Notes: generated by a model not told the origin, from the sequence alone. Positions 17,982 to 27,228 are shown, counted from the stretch's first letter. The stretch: 64,000 nt of DNA from Methylopila capsulata (GCF_016907975.1 NZ_JAFBCY010000004.1:124001-188000); one strand, 5' to 3'. Translations and numbers: made by a program.

Positions 17982-19202
17982 TCAGGCGCGGATCAGCCCC
18001 TGCATGGGGCGAACCTGCTCGCTGCCGGGGAAGATCGTGCTGCCGAGCGTCTTTTCGTCGATGTCGAGCTGGTCGGCCAGGAGCCCCTTGAGCACCGCCC
18101 GCATGTCGGTGGTCGGCGCCAGATCGCGGTCCTCGAACAAGGCCTTCTCGCTGAGCCCCGGCCAATCCGCGATCACGCGACCGCCGTTCACCCGACCGCC
18201 GACCAGGAAGGCGACGCCGCCGTTGCCGTGGTCGGTTCCCTTCGTGCCATTCACCCTGGCTGTCCGGCCGAACTCCGTGACGATCAGGACGCTGGTGTCA
18301 GCCCAGACCGGTCCCATGCCGGTGCGAAGCGCCGTCACGCCTTCGTCCAGCGCGACGAGGTTCTTCGCCAGCCGGCCGTCGTAGGGGCCTTCGGCCGTGT
18401 GGGTGTCCCACCCGTCGAAGTTCATCACCGCAATCCTGGGGCCGTCCGGCGCCGCCATCAGCCGCGCCGCGGCGTTGGCGGCGAGCGCGAAGCCTTTCGA
18501 GGAGGCGGGCGCCTCTTGCTGCAGCCGCTTCATCGACGGTTCGTCGCCCAGGAACAGGTCGACCCGGGCGCCTTCGCGCAGCGCGGCGGCGAGCTTGAGG
18601 TCGCGCGCGTCGTAGAGCGCTTCCAGGCGCTGGAGCGTGTCGGCGCGGGCGTAGTTCATCGCCTGCGGCTGCCAGCTTTCGACCGGCGCCGCGCCGCGGA
18701 GAATGAGCGGCGTCGTCGCCGCGACGGCGAGGCCGCGTTTCGGGGCGAGCCGGACGCCTTTCTCGGGCTGCATGGCGGCGAGCGCGCGGTTGAGCCAACC
18801 GCTGTCCTCGCCGGTGCCCGACTTGGGCATCCCGTTCTCCAAAACCTCCTGGCCGTCGAAATGGGAGCGCGCGCGGTAGGGCGTGGCGATCGCATGGAAG
18901 ATCAGGGCTTCCTTGCGATCGTAGAGGCTCGCGAGCGCCGGCATGCGCGGGTTGAGCGCGAACATGGAGTCGAGCCTGTGCGCCTCGCCCAGCTTCTGGC
19001 TTTGGAAATCGGCGCGCAGCGCCGCGAAGTCGGGATCGCCGACCGGCATCACGGCGCCGAGACCGTCCAGGCCGCCCCGCAGGATGACGACGAGCAGCCG
19101 TGGATCGCGGCTCCCCGCGGCCCAGGCCTTGGGGACGAAGGGCGAAGCGAACAGGGCCGCGCTGGTGGCCGCCAGGAAGTGGCGGCGGGTGGTGCCGGTC
19201 AT
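17982..19202 (-). CDS. DUF1501 family protein, Tat-exported
   Basis: A 406-aa predicted periplasmic protein. The N-terminus has a twin-arginine signal (RR at residues 6-7 of MTGTTRRHFLAAT) with cleavage near WAAG. DUF1501 features include LLVVILRGGLDGLGAVMPVGD, HFDGQEVLENGMP, the MNFDGWDTH motif and VTEFGRTARVNGTKGTDHGNGGVAFL, which resemble the metal-binding residues of the alkaline-phosphatase/sulfatase-like fold. It is paired with the DUF1800 gene just upstream (3-nt gap), a conserved two-gene unit in many bacteria. The biochemical role of the pair is not established. Confidence 0.9.
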   Translation of the reverse strand: MTGTTRRHFLAATSAALFASPFVPKAWAAGSRDPRLLVVILRGGLDGLGAVMPVGDPDFAALRADFQSQKLGEAHRLDSMFALNPRMPALASLYDRKEALIFHAIATPYRARSHFDGQEVLENGMPKSGTGEDSGWLNRALAAMQPEKGVRLAPKRGLAVAATTPLILRGAAPVESWQPQAMNYARADTLQRLEALYDARDLKLAAALREGARVDLFLGDEPSMKRLQQEAPASSKGFALAANAAARLMAAPDGPRIAVMNFDGWDTHTAEGPYDGRLAKNLVALDEGVTALRTGMGPVWADTSVLIVTEFGRTARVNGTKGTDHGNGGVAFLVGGRVNGGRVIADWPGLSEKALFEDRDLAPTTDMRAVLKGLLADQLDIDEKTLGSTIFPGSEQVRPMQGLIRA

Positions 19203-19205
19203 CGC

Positions 19206-20726
19206 CTATCTCCTCTGGAAGTCGGGGCTCAGCAGCAGAAGCGTGAGCGCCTGTTCCTGGCTTTCGCCGCGCAGCACGGCGGTGCGGGTTTCGTCGGAGA
19301 GCAGGCCGGCGAGCTGCGTGTCGACCAGCTGCTTCATGTTCAGGCGATCGGCGTGGCGCGCCGACAGATCCTGCGCCCAGTCCAGCCGGGTCTTGATGCC
19401 GTCCGAGGTCGCCCAGGCGTCGTCGTCGTCCGACCAGCCCTTGGGGGAGGGCGCCGTCAGGTAGGGCTGCCCCATGGCGACGAGCGCGACATAGGGAACA
19501 GGCGGTCGCGGCGTCGCGCCGAGAAGGCGGGCGACGCTGGCGACGAACTCGATCGGAGGCCGCAGCTTGGCCGGCTGCGCCGTCCAGGCCTCGTCATGGC
19601 GCGCCAGCGTGCGAGCGAGCGCCTTCAGGTCTCCGCCCGTGTCCTCGAAGCTGCGCTCGAGCGCCGCAAGTAGGGCAGGCGAAGCCTCGTCGGCGACGAA
19701 GGCGCGGGCGAAGCGGCGCGACACATGTCGCGCGGTCGATGGATGCTCCGCCAGATCCTTCAAGATGGCGCGGAGCTGGCCCTCGCCGTCGTCGGCGTAG
19801 CGCTTGCCCAGAACCGTCTTCGCGCCGGGTTCATGCCAGGCCTCCTTGAACACGGTCGTGCCGCAGGCGTCGCTCTCCGGGTTGAGATCGACCGTCCAGC
19901 CGCTCAGAACGTTGGCGAACGAGGTGACGTCGGCCTGGGTGTAGCCGCCGTCGGCGCCGAGCGTGTGCAGTTCGAGCACCTCGCGGGCGAGGTTTTCGTT
20001 GATGCCGCGCTTACCGCGCTGGCCGACCTTGGACTTCGGGCCGATCGAGCGCTCGTTGTCGAGGTAGAAGATCATCGAGGGGTGCGTGGTCGAGGCGACC
20101 AGCATGTCGTGGAACGAGCCGACGACGTTCGGCCGCACGACCTCGCGCTGGAACGGGCCGACGGTGATCGCCACCTTGCCCTTCACCGCCGCCACCGTGA
20201 AATGGTTGCCCCAGTAAAGAGCCAGCCGCTCCTGGTACGGGCAGGGGCTGTCGCGCACCGACTCGAGCCAGGCGTGGAAGTCCTCGGCGCGGTTGTTCGC
20301 CTTCGCGACGCCGGTCATGTCGATGTCGAACTCGCCCCGGCGCTTGTCCCGCTTCTTGCGGCGGGCCATGCCGTCGTCCATGGCCATGTCGTCGTCGCCG
20401 GCCATGCCGCCGCCCGGCGCCATCTCGTTCGCCGCCGCGGCCATCTCGCCGTCGGCCATGTCGCCGCCGCCAGCCGACGCCTCGCCTTTGCGTTTGGCCT
20501 CGCGGTTCGCTGCGACCTTTTCGTTGATCTTCTCGCGCTGGTACTGCCGGCGCTCGACCATGGTGCGGAGCTGGCCGGGGGTGTCGCGGAGCTCGCCCTG
20601 ATACGACGGAAGGGAGACGTCGAGCTGCCGATCGACATAGGCGCGCGGATCGGACGGCGGCCCGTCTTTCGAGGCGCCGAGGCCAAAGCGTCCGACGGCA
20701 AGGAGCGACGGATGCGTCGGTTCCAT
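19206..20726 (-). CDS. DUF1800 family protein with Met/Asp/Gly-rich insert
   Basis: A 506-aa protein. Start ATG 20726 is fixed by GGAGGG a few bases upstream. DUF1800 landmarks are AVGRFGLGAS at the N-terminus, HFTVA in the YWGNHFTVA segment, NLAREVLELHTLGADGGYTQADV, FANVLSGWTV and HEPGAKTVLGKRY. Residues about 84-121 form a low-complexity Met/Asp/Gly/Ala-rich run, followed by a basic RRKKRDKRR stretch; together these look like an inserted flexible loop rather than part of the fold. No signal peptide is evident, although the partner DUF1501 protein is a Tat substrate. Confidence 0.88.
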   Translation of the reverse strand: MEPTHPSLLAVGRFGLGASKDGPPSDPRAYVDRQLDVSLPSYQGELRDTPGQLRTMVERRQYQREKINEKVAANREAKRKGEASAGGGDMADGEMAAAANEMAPGGGMAGDDDMAMDDGMARRKKRDKRRGEFDIDMTGVAKANNRAEDFHAWLESVRDSPCPYQERLALYWGNHFTVAAVKGKVAITVGPFQREVVRPNVVGSFHDMLVASTTHPSMIFYLDNERSIGPKSKVGQRGKRGINENLAREVLELHTLGADGGYTQADVTSFANVLSGWTVDLNPESDACGTTVFKEAWHEPGAKTVLGKRYADDGEGQLRAILKDLAEHPSTARHVSRRFARAFVADEASPALLAALERSFEDTGGDLKALARTLARHDEAWTAQPAKLRPPIEFVASVARLLGATPRPPVPYVALVAMGQPYLTAPSPKGWSDDDDAWATSDGIKTRLDWAQDLSARHADRLNMKQLVDTQLAGLLSDETRTAVLRGESQEQALTLLLLSPDFQRR

Positions 20727-20843
20727 GAACCCTCCATCCTGAAAAGACCGCGGGGGCGGCGTCAACACACCTTCTACGGCGTGCTGCACCGCACCCTTCG
20801 CTCCGGGGATGGATAAATTATGGTCGCAGACGCCAGCCGGTCT

Positions 20844-22943
20844 TCACAGAACCGGCATCGCGGGGTGGCGGCCGCGAGGGGGCGTCGCTACGGCTTCGTC
20901 GATCTCGAACATCCCGAACGGGATGCCGGCCTCGAGGAGATTGAAGATCTTCGCCTCCGGCGTCCGGTCGAGCGCCGGTTTCAGCCAGGCGAAGATGATG
21001 TTCTGGTCGATCCACCAATTCGAGTTCCCGCTGTCCTGGAACGTCGACAACGAGAAATGTGAGACGCGAGCCAGATCATCGGCGAGCCGCCGGGCGTTCC
21101 CGCTGGCTTTGAGGAACAGACACGAGGCGTTCAGGGTCGCCCATGTCTCGATCTTCGGCGTCTTGATCGCGATGAAGCCCTGCCTGAAGCCGAAGCTCCT
21201 GACTTGATCGTAGAGGCGCATCCCCACGTCGCCCTGGGAGCGCCAGATCGGTGCGAGGTGGGCCGGCGACGACGCGTATTGGATGTCGATATCGGTCAAG
21301 ACGATATCGCCCTTCAGCTCCTGCAGAAACAAAGGCGCGCGGAGGAAGCGGGCGGTGGCGTAGTAGAACGGCATTTTCAACGGCGGCGTCTCGCACGACA
21401 AGGACACCCTCGGCTCGCTGTCGATCGCCGCCATGACGGCCGCGGGCACGTCGGCGGGGTCTCCCATCAGGTGGAAGTGCGCGCGCGCGTTCCCGTCCAG
21501 TTTGAACAACGACTTCGTGTACTTGTCGTAATAGGTCGCGAGGTATTTGGGGTCCGCGCAGGCAACCGTTGTGATTTCGGCGGCTTGGCTCGACGGGGAC
21601 TTGAGGTACCTAAAGCCGCAGGCTTCTGCTGAAAATCGCGGGTCGCCGGCGTCTCCGTCGAGGCATGCCGCCGCCTGGTCGTTCGACAGGAACGTCACAT
21701 GGCCGGCGCCATTGAAGATGCTGGTGTACTCCGGCTTGCGACAGGTCGCGAAAAGCTCGGCCGCGACGCCTTGTTCGTTGAGTCCGAGATGGCAGATCCC
21801 GCGGATGAACGCGCGCCGGGGCTCGGCGACGTTCGGAGTCTCGGCGAGATACCGGCGCAGCGTCTTCGTTCGATAGGCGTCGTCGTGCCAGAAGGCCTCG
21901 GTCTGCCCCATGCGGCGCAGTAGCCGCAGCATGCCCATGGTCTTGCTCGCCGGTCCGAGGATGCCGAAACGGCCAGCCTCGACCATGGCGAAAAGGCTCT
22001 CGAAAATAAGCGCGCGGAGCGCCGCTCCGCCGACGAAGTCGTATTTCCAGACCGCGTCGAGGTTGGCGAGCGCCCAGACGTACCGGTCGTGAGCGCTCTT
22101 GCCCGTCGCTTTGGTGTCGTCGAGCGTTCTCGAGACGAGGCCGAGGGGATCCAGAAGGCCATCGCCTAGCTGCCGGGACTTGCCGAGAGCGTCGTCGATC
22201 TCCGCCGTAGGCCGGCCTTTCGCTCTGAGGTAGGCCGATTTACCGGCGACCACTACGGATAGCCACGTGACAAGCCGCGCGGCTTCGCCCTCACGCGCCA
22301 GACCGTCGAACTGATCGTCGATGTAGGCGATCGCGGCGGCGAACTTCCCGGGCCGGTCGTCCTTTTCGCATTGGTCGATCAGCAGGCCGGCGAGGAGGCT
22401 CGCTTCGCGGGGCGCGCCGTCAGCGCTTGTCGCGGCCGTAAGTTCGGCGATCGCCGCCGAGCGCGACTTGCCGGCCATCGAAAGCTTGGATCGGGCGGCA
22501 GGCGACAGGTTTTTTGCGGCGACGATCGCTCCGGCTCGGACCGCGTCCAGTCGGGCGCGCAATGCGCGGTCGCGGATCTTCGCCGACGCTTCGCACATCT
22601 GGATCAGAAGACTGGCGTGCGAGGTCCGCAGCGTGACGCCTTCCGCAAGCGCTTTCTCGAACAGCTCGACGAAGCTCTCGTGCTTTTCGAGCTTGTGAGC
22701 CAAAGCGGCGAGTGGTTCGAGAAGTTTGCCGAGGAGCGACTTGCCGCGCGCTTCCGCGGCGCTCTGGAGCGCCATTCCGTCCGCGAAGAGCTTCCCGAGT
22801 TCGTCGTTCAGCGGGTTTCGCTTCGAATGCAGCGCGACTGTCGATTTGTAGTCTTGAAGAAATGTGCCCGGCGTCAGCCGCGCCGCCGCCACGGGTGCGG
22901 CTGACGGGGCGAAAATCTTGTTGAACGAGGTTCGGAGGATCAT
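20844..22943 (-). CDS. Large protein of unknown function: helical N-terminal region plus glycosyltransferase-like C-terminal domain
   Basis: A 699-aa protein not confidently matched to a named family. Residues 1 to about 400 are Ala/Leu-rich and predicted helical, possibly TPR-like (LGKLLEPLAALAHKLEKHESFVELFEKALAEG and similar). The last 200 residues resemble a GT-A glycosyltransferase. The segment FYYATARFLRAPLFLQELKG is followed by IVLTDIDIQY, whose Asp-Ile-Asp at about residue 551 could be the metal/nucleotide-sugar DxD. Further on comes NWWIDQNIIFAWL, a WxDQ pattern seen near the catalytic base in such enzymes. It lies just downstream of the capsule exporter genes on the same strand, so a role in capsule assembly is inferred. 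Confidence 0.75.
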   Translation of the reverse strand: MILRTSFNKIFAPSAAPVAAARLTPGTFLQDYKSTVALHSKRNPLNDELGKLFADGMALQSAAEARGKSLLGKLLEPLAALAHKLEKHESFVELFEKALAEGVTLRTSHASLLIQMCEASAKIRDRALRARLDAVRAGAIVAAKNLSPAARSKLSMAGKSRSAAIAELTAATSADGAPREASLLAGLLIDQCEKDDRPGKFAAAIAYIDDQFDGLAREGEAARLVTWLSVVVAGKSAYLRAKGRPTAEIDDALGKSRQLGDGLLDPLGLVSRTLDDTKATGKSAHDRYVWALANLDAVWKYDFVGGAALRALIFESLFAMVEAGRFGILGPASKTMGMLRLLRRMGQTEAFWHDDAYRTKTLRRYLAETPNVAEPRRAFIRGICHLGLNEQGVAAELFATCRKPEYTSIFNGAGHVTFLSNDQAAACLDGDAGDPRFSAEACGFRYLKSPSSQAAEITTVACADPKYLATYYDKYTKSLFKLDGNARAHFHLMGDPADVPAAVMAAIDSEPRVSLSCETPPLKMPFYYATARFLRAPLFLQELKGDIVLTDIDIQYASSPAHLAPIWRSQGDVGMRLYDQVRSFGFRQGFIAIKTPKIETWATLNASCLFLKASGNARRLADDLARVSHFSLSTFQDSGNSNWWIDQNIIFAWLKPALDRTPEAKIFNLLEAGIPFGMFEIDEAVATPPRGRHPAMPVL

Positions 22944-23143
22944 GACGCTGCTGCTCGTTTCTCCCGCAAAGCACTGACCACGCTTTAGGGCTCGTCACTT
23001 GGATATCAGAAACTGAAGCTTCCGGTCCCGGGCGGCGGCGAGACTGCGGATCGCCGGAGCGCGGGTCGACTTTTCGAAGGCGGGCGCCAGGGGGCGCACG
23101 CCTTGCCGCGTCCGAGGCCGAATTCGCCGCCTTCCGGCCGCTC

Positions 23144-24478
23144 TCACACCCGGTGGTCGCGGATCGAGGCGAGCGTCAGCCGCGCGATGATCCAGGCGAT
23201 GATCGTGCCGGCGATGACCCACATCAGGCTCTTCGACTTGTTCGGCAGGATCGGATCGACGGGAACGCGGGGCGACACGATGTTGACGATGTAGAGCTTC
23301 TTCATCTCCGCTTGGACGAGCGAACTCTGCAGCATCGCGACCGCCGAGGAGTACTTCTGCTGGGCGAGGCCCTGATCCACGCTGAGCATCTTGTACGAGC
23401 CGATCAGGGGCGCGAGCGCGTCGGTCTTGCCGGTCAGGCGCTGCTGCTCTGCGGTCAACTGCACCTCCAGCGCGTCGAGCATGTTACGGATTTCCGACGT
23501 CCGAGGCGAGGTGGGCGTCGAGGTCTTCGACAGCGCCGTCATCTCGGCGCGCTTGCTCGCGATCTGGTCGCGCAGGGTCTGGATGATCGTGCCGTACGAC
23601 GTGGTCTCCATCGTCGGGTCGATCATGCCGTTGGCGAGCTGGAAGTCCGTGATCGCCTGGTTGGTCCGGCGCATCTCGTTGGCCGCCTCGGAGACCTGCT
23701 CCTGCGCCAGCTTGATCATGTCCGCGCGGGCGCGCTCGTTGAACTGGTTGACCAGCTGCTCGCTCATCCGCGACAGCTCGGCGCCGATCTTGAAGGCCGT
23801 ATCGGCGTCGTAGCCGTAGGTCGTCAGGCTGATCTGGCCCTGCAGATCGTCGTAGGAGACTTCAATCTGGGAGAGATAGTGCTGGTACTGCCGCTCGTGG
23901 CGCGCCTCGGGCGAGAGCCGCCCGAACCAGTCGATCGAGGTCTCCTGCATCCGCGGCGTCAGGTTGATCCGCTTGTTGAGCTCGTCGAAGGCTTCGCGCG
24001 ATTTGATGTAGTTGACGACCGCGTAGGACTCGTCGATCGCGCGCTCGGCCTGGCTCGGCACCGGCTGCCCGACCTGGCCGACCATCGATCCGGGCACGCC
24101 CGAAACGCCGCTGGCTGGGTTTCGGATGGCGATGACGCTTTCCGCGACGTAACGGTTGGAGGCGATCCCGAACAAATAGATGCAGGCGACGACGAGCGGC
24201 ACCGAGAGGAAGAGCGCGTTGAACAGGCGCATCTTCTTACGCCAGGCGTCGCGCGAGGAGGGGCGTTCGAAGCTCTCGACGTCGTCGATGCGACCGCGCC
24301 GCAGAGGCGGGGGCGAGGGACGTCGGGTGTCGACGAAATCCTCGGCGGGCGTGGCCACCGCGGTCGACGGCGCCGCGGCTGCAGCTGTGGCGGTCCGCAG
24401 CGCGAGCGCGTCGGCGCTTGCGCCAGCGCGAGGGGCCCGGCGCCGCGCGCCGATCGGGTTCATGTTCGCGATCTTCAT
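23144..24478 (-). CDS. kpsE: Capsule polysaccharide export inner-membrane protein, KpsE/CtrB/BexC (PCP-3) family
   Basis: A 444-aa periplasm-spanning adaptor between the ABC exporter and the OPX channel. Residues 1 to about 85 are a disordered Ala/Pro/Arg-rich cytoplasmic extension, longer than usual. The first membrane helix follows (LFNALFLSVPLVVACIYLFG), then the YVAESVIAIRNP beta segment, a long coiled-coil region (about residues 200-380), and a C-terminal Pro-rich helix (VSPRVPVDPILPNKS) and membrane anchor. Start ATG 24478 has GGAGG six bases upstream. It is the last gene of the transferase-KpsM-KpsT-KpsE unit. Confidence 0.9.
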   Translation of the reverse strand: MKIANMNPIGARRRAPRAGASADALALRTATAAAAAPSTAVATPAEDFVDTRRPSPPPLRRGRIDDVESFERPSSRDAWRKKMRLFNALFLSVPLVVACIYLFGIASNRYVAESVIAIRNPASGVSGVPGSMVGQVGQPVPSQAERAIDESYAVVNYIKSREAFDELNKRINLTPRMQETSIDWFGRLSPEARHERQYQHYLSQIEVSYDDLQGQISLTTYGYDADTAFKIGAELSRMSEQLVNQFNERARADMIKLAQEQVSEAANEMRRTNQAITDFQLANGMIDPTMETTSYGTIIQTLRDQIASKRAEMTALSKTSTPTSPRTSEIRNMLDALEVQLTAEQQRLTGKTDALAPLIGSYKMLSVDQGLAQQKYSSAVAMLQSSLVQAEMKKLYIVNIVSPRVPVDPILPNKSKSLMWVIAGTIIAWIIARLTLASIRDHRV

Positions 24479-24491
24479 TGGACCTCCGCCA

Positions 24492-25271
24492 TCACTCGGT
24501 GAGCGGGTCGGAGAGATCTTGCCCGTCGGTCGCCCCACGGAACGCCAAGATCGCTTCCCCCTTGCTGTCGAATTTCTGCAGCTTACGATTGATGATCACA
24601 TAGCACTCATCGCACATTTCGCGAATGGTCTGAGCCGTCCGGGTGACCACAATGAGGCTGCGGTCGCCCTTCATCTCAAGCAGCTTTTCTTGCACCAGAT
24701 CGCGAAACGGTTTGTTGCCCAACGCAACCCGCTCATCAACAACATAACAATCGAAAGAAAGCGCCAAGCACAGACTGATCGTCGCCCGCGTGTTCAGCTC
24801 GTCCGGTAACTGGTCGAGCTCGACGTCAAGATCCTGCCTCTTGATCTTACCAAGATCAGTCACCGCGTCAAGCATATCGGGCGGCCAGGCGTTGTAGATC
24901 GCCGATACGAACCGAACGTTCTGACGGATGCTGAAGCGTTTGCTGAAAATCGTGCGCGACGCCAGCGGCCACGACACCGTCATGCCGCAGTCGACCCGCC
25001 CTTCGGTCGGCGACTGGTTGCCGTTCAGCAGGTTGACCAGCGTCGTCTTTCCGGAGCTCGCCCCGCCGAGAACGCCGATCGACACGCCGCGGCGGAACTC
25101 AGCGTCCGCACGGTCGAACACCAGCGTTTGCTTCCGCCCAGCGCCGAGGACCTTCGTCACGCCGCGCAGGCGGATCGTATCCTTGTGCCCCCCGCCGATC
25201 TCGGTGAAACCGGCCGGGTCGTCCCGCAGCGCCGCGAAGGCGCCGCCGCCTCTCAGCAAGCGCGCGATCAT
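24492..25271 (-). CDS. kpsT: KpsT/CtrD-like capsule exporter ATPase with degenerate signature and H-loop
   Basis: A 259-aa ABC ATPase. Walker A is GGASSGKTT (residues 69-77) and Walker B CYVVDE (175-180), both intact. VSWPLASRTIFSKRFSIRQNVRFVSAIY matches the KpsT Q-loop region. The signature motif, SSGM in KpsT, reads LPDEL (155-159), and the switch histidine of the VSH motif is Arg211 (VVTRTAQTIREMCD). A homodimer would lack both elements normally needed for hydrolysis. The base composition looks less GC-rich than the neighbours in its C-terminal half. The ATG overlaps the KpsM-like stop (ATGA). A second functional ATPase encoded elsewhere is possible. Confidence 0.85.
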   Translation of the reverse strand: MIARLLRGGGAFAALRDDPAGFTEIGGGHKDTIRLRGVTKVLGAGRKQTLVFDRADAEFRRGVSIGVLGGASSGKTTLVNLLNGNQSPTEGRVDCGMTVSWPLASRTIFSKRFSIRQNVRFVSAIYNAWPPDMLDAVTDLGKIKRQDLDVELDQLPDELNTRATISLCLALSFDCYVVDERVALGNKPFRDLVQEKLLEMKGDRSLIVVTRTAQTIREMCDECYVIINRKLQKFDSKGEAILAFRGATDGQDLSDPLTE

Positions 25272-26125
25272 AGGCCGTCCAGCGCGAAGGGATCTTCGCT
25301 CTCCGTGGCGCGGCGGCGGTCACGCTCGTAGAAGGGTCGGCAAAGCCGCTCGCACATCAGGCCGATGGCGAGGGTCGAGACGACCCAGACCCCGACATAG
25401 AGGCTGCTCGCCACAGGCGACTCATAGGCCACGAAATAGCCGCTTCGAATGAATTCGCACAGGTGGAACAACGGGTTTTCGATGACGATCCATCGAAACA
25501 TGTACGGCACTTCCGGCCAGATGAAGTGCACGCCGCTGGTGAACATGAGGACGCGCATCAAGACATGCTGCACGGTGCGGAAGAATGGCGCGAAAGTGTT
25601 GATCGCGCCAAAAACCATGCCGACGCCGAACCCGAACACCGAAGCGACCACCAGCACGGCGATGACCACGAACGGCTGCTCGATCCAGTCGGAAATGCCG
25701 ATGAAGAAAAACGCGGTGAAGGCGCCCATCGCGAGGCAGAGGTAGAACAGCGTGTTCACGACCGAACGCGCGATCAGCACGTCGAGCTGCGTCACGCGCG
25801 GCATGAACTCATAGCGCGACTTGGCCGAGGCGAAGCTCGAGGCCTGGGACAGCGTCGTCTTGAACGTCCAGAAGATGAACACGCCGCATGTCAGGAACGG
25901 CACCATCGGCATGCCGTGATGCGTCCTCGACCCGGTGAAGTAGCGCAGGGCGGCGAGGCCCGCGACCATGATCGCGAGGCCGCCGATTTCCTCGATCACG
26001 CCGAAGGTCTTGCGCGCGAAACGGGCGGACGCCTCGGTGCCGACCAACGCGATCACCGTTCGGATCTGGTTCCGCGCAGCGGCGACGAACCAGCCTTCAT
26101 GGCGTTCGTTCGCCCATATCGTCAT
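25268..26125 (-). CDS. kpsM: Capsule polysaccharide ABC exporter permease, KpsM/CtrC-like (ABC-2 type)
   Basis: A 285-aa membrane protein with six helices. ABC-2 hallmarks of capsule exporters are present: IEEIGGLAIMVAGLAALRYF, the FLTCGVFIFWTFKTTLSQA segment, MPRVTQLDVLIARSVVNTL, and the C-terminal HFIWPEVPYMFRWIVIENPLFHLCEFIRSGYF, which closely resembles KpsM/BexB. Start ATG 26125 overlaps the stop of the upstream transferase gene (ATGA), and its own stop overlaps the KpsT-like start. It exports finished polysaccharide from the cytoplasm with the KpsT- and KpsE-like proteins. Confidence 0.93.
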   Translation of the reverse strand: MTIWANERHEGWFVAAARNQIRTVIALVGTEASARFARKTFGVIEEIGGLAIMVAGLAALRYFTGSRTHHGMPMVPFLTCGVFIFWTFKTTLSQASSFASAKSRYEFMPRVTQLDVLIARSVVNTLFYLCLAMGAFTAFFFIGISDWIEQPFVVIAVLVVASVFGFGVGMVFGAINTFAPFFRTVQHVLMRVLMFTSGVHFIWPEVPYMFRWIVIENPLFHLCEFIRSGYFVAYESPVASSLYVGVWVVSTLAIGLMCERLCRPFYERDRRRATESEDPFALDGL

Positions 26126-27228
26126 TTCGCTGCCCCGATGGTCGCTGGCGCAGGCGAGGCGGGCGCCTTCAAGGCCGCCGCCTTGGACGCCGCCTTGTCT
26201 GCGCGGCGCAGTTCGGTGACGTCGTGCTGCAGCGTCAACCCGGTCAGCACGGGGTGTTCCCAGATGGTCTCGCCCGGGCGCGCCGCGATCGGCGCCACGT
26301 CGACCGGCAGGGCCTCGAGCAGCGCGTCGCCGTCGAGAAGATCGACCGGCGTCCAGTTGGCGTCGACCGCGCGCATGAGCGCGTCCCAGTCCGTTCGCGC
26401 GGCCCGGCTCTGTCCGTAGGCGCGGCGCGTCTTGAGGCCAAGGCCCGTGTAGAGGTCGACGATCCGCCGGTCCGTGCCGCCGTCGGGATCGAGATCGAGG
26501 TCGAGCGGCCCGGCGCCGTTGGGCGAGAAGTACAGGCAGGGAATGCCGTAGCTTTCGGCGACCACCATGCCGTGCAGGCTGGTCGACACGATCCGCTCGC
26601 ACGCGAGGATTTCGTCGATCTTCTCCTGAATCGACCTGATCGAGATCGGCGTCACGGTGGTGATCAGCCGGACGTCGTCCGCATACTCCGGCTCGACCAC
26701 GCACCGCACGATGTGGTCTCGGGGGTGGGCTTCATAGGTCCTGTCGGCGAGTTCGGACAGATGGAGGATGACCCCGATCTTCCACTTCTTCTCGACCTTC
26801 GGCGCGTAAAACCGCGGAAGCAGCCAGACCGGGTCGCCATAGATCCCGGAGCCTTGACCGCCGCCGTTGAGCAGGCGCTCCGAGACAGGCCCACGGGTCG
26901 CCGAAACCTTGAAGACGGAATCGGCGGAGGGGACGAACGGCAGATGCTCCGCGGCCGGGGCCGAGGGATTGGCCCAGTTCGAGCTGCCGGTTCCCCAGAA
27001 CCATGTCTCGCCGCCGGAAAATCCATGGCCGATGGTTCCGACCGCCGCCATGCGAAGCGTCGCGGACTTGAAGGGCACGCGTCGAACGGGCAGTCCGCAT
27101 CCGAGGGCGACCATCACCGGGCTGAGGGCGTCGCCGAAATTCAGATAGTCCATCTGCATGGTCGAGCCGGCCCACCCCAGAGGGACGACGCCATTGCTTC
27201 GCGCGTAGTCGGCCAGGCTTCCCCGCAT
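26122..27228 (-). CDS. Polysaccharide pyruvyl transferase family protein (paralogue 2)
   Basis: A 368-aa homologue of the proteins at 15014 and 27406. It has YLNFGDALSPVMVALGCGLPV, AAVGTIGHGF, FWGTGSS, VSATRGPVSERL, YGDPVWLLPRFYAPKVE and VSTSLHGMVVAESYGIPCLYF. An AGGAG ribosome site precedes the ATG. It is the first gene of a tightly coupled four-gene unit with the capsule exporter, so its product acts on the exported polysaccharide. The C-terminal 35 residues are Ala/Lys-rich and probably unstructured. Confidence 0.9.
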   Translation of the reverse strand: MRGSLADYARSNGVVPLGWAGSTMQMDYLNFGDALSPVMVALGCGLPVRRVPFKSATLRMAAVGTIGHGFSGGETWFWGTGSSNWANPSAPAAEHLPFVPSADSVFKVSATRGPVSERLLNGGGQGSGIYGDPVWLLPRFYAPKVEKKWKIGVILHLSELADRTYEAHPRDHIVRCVVEPEYADDVRLITTVTPISIRSIQEKIDEILACERIVSTSLHGMVVAESYGIPCLYFSPNGAGPLDLDLDPDGGTDRRIVDLYTGLGLKTRRAYGQSRAARTDWDALMRAVDANWTPVDLLDGDALLEALPVDVAPIAARPGETIWEHPVLTGLTLQHDVTELRRADKAASKAAALKAPASPAPATIGAAK

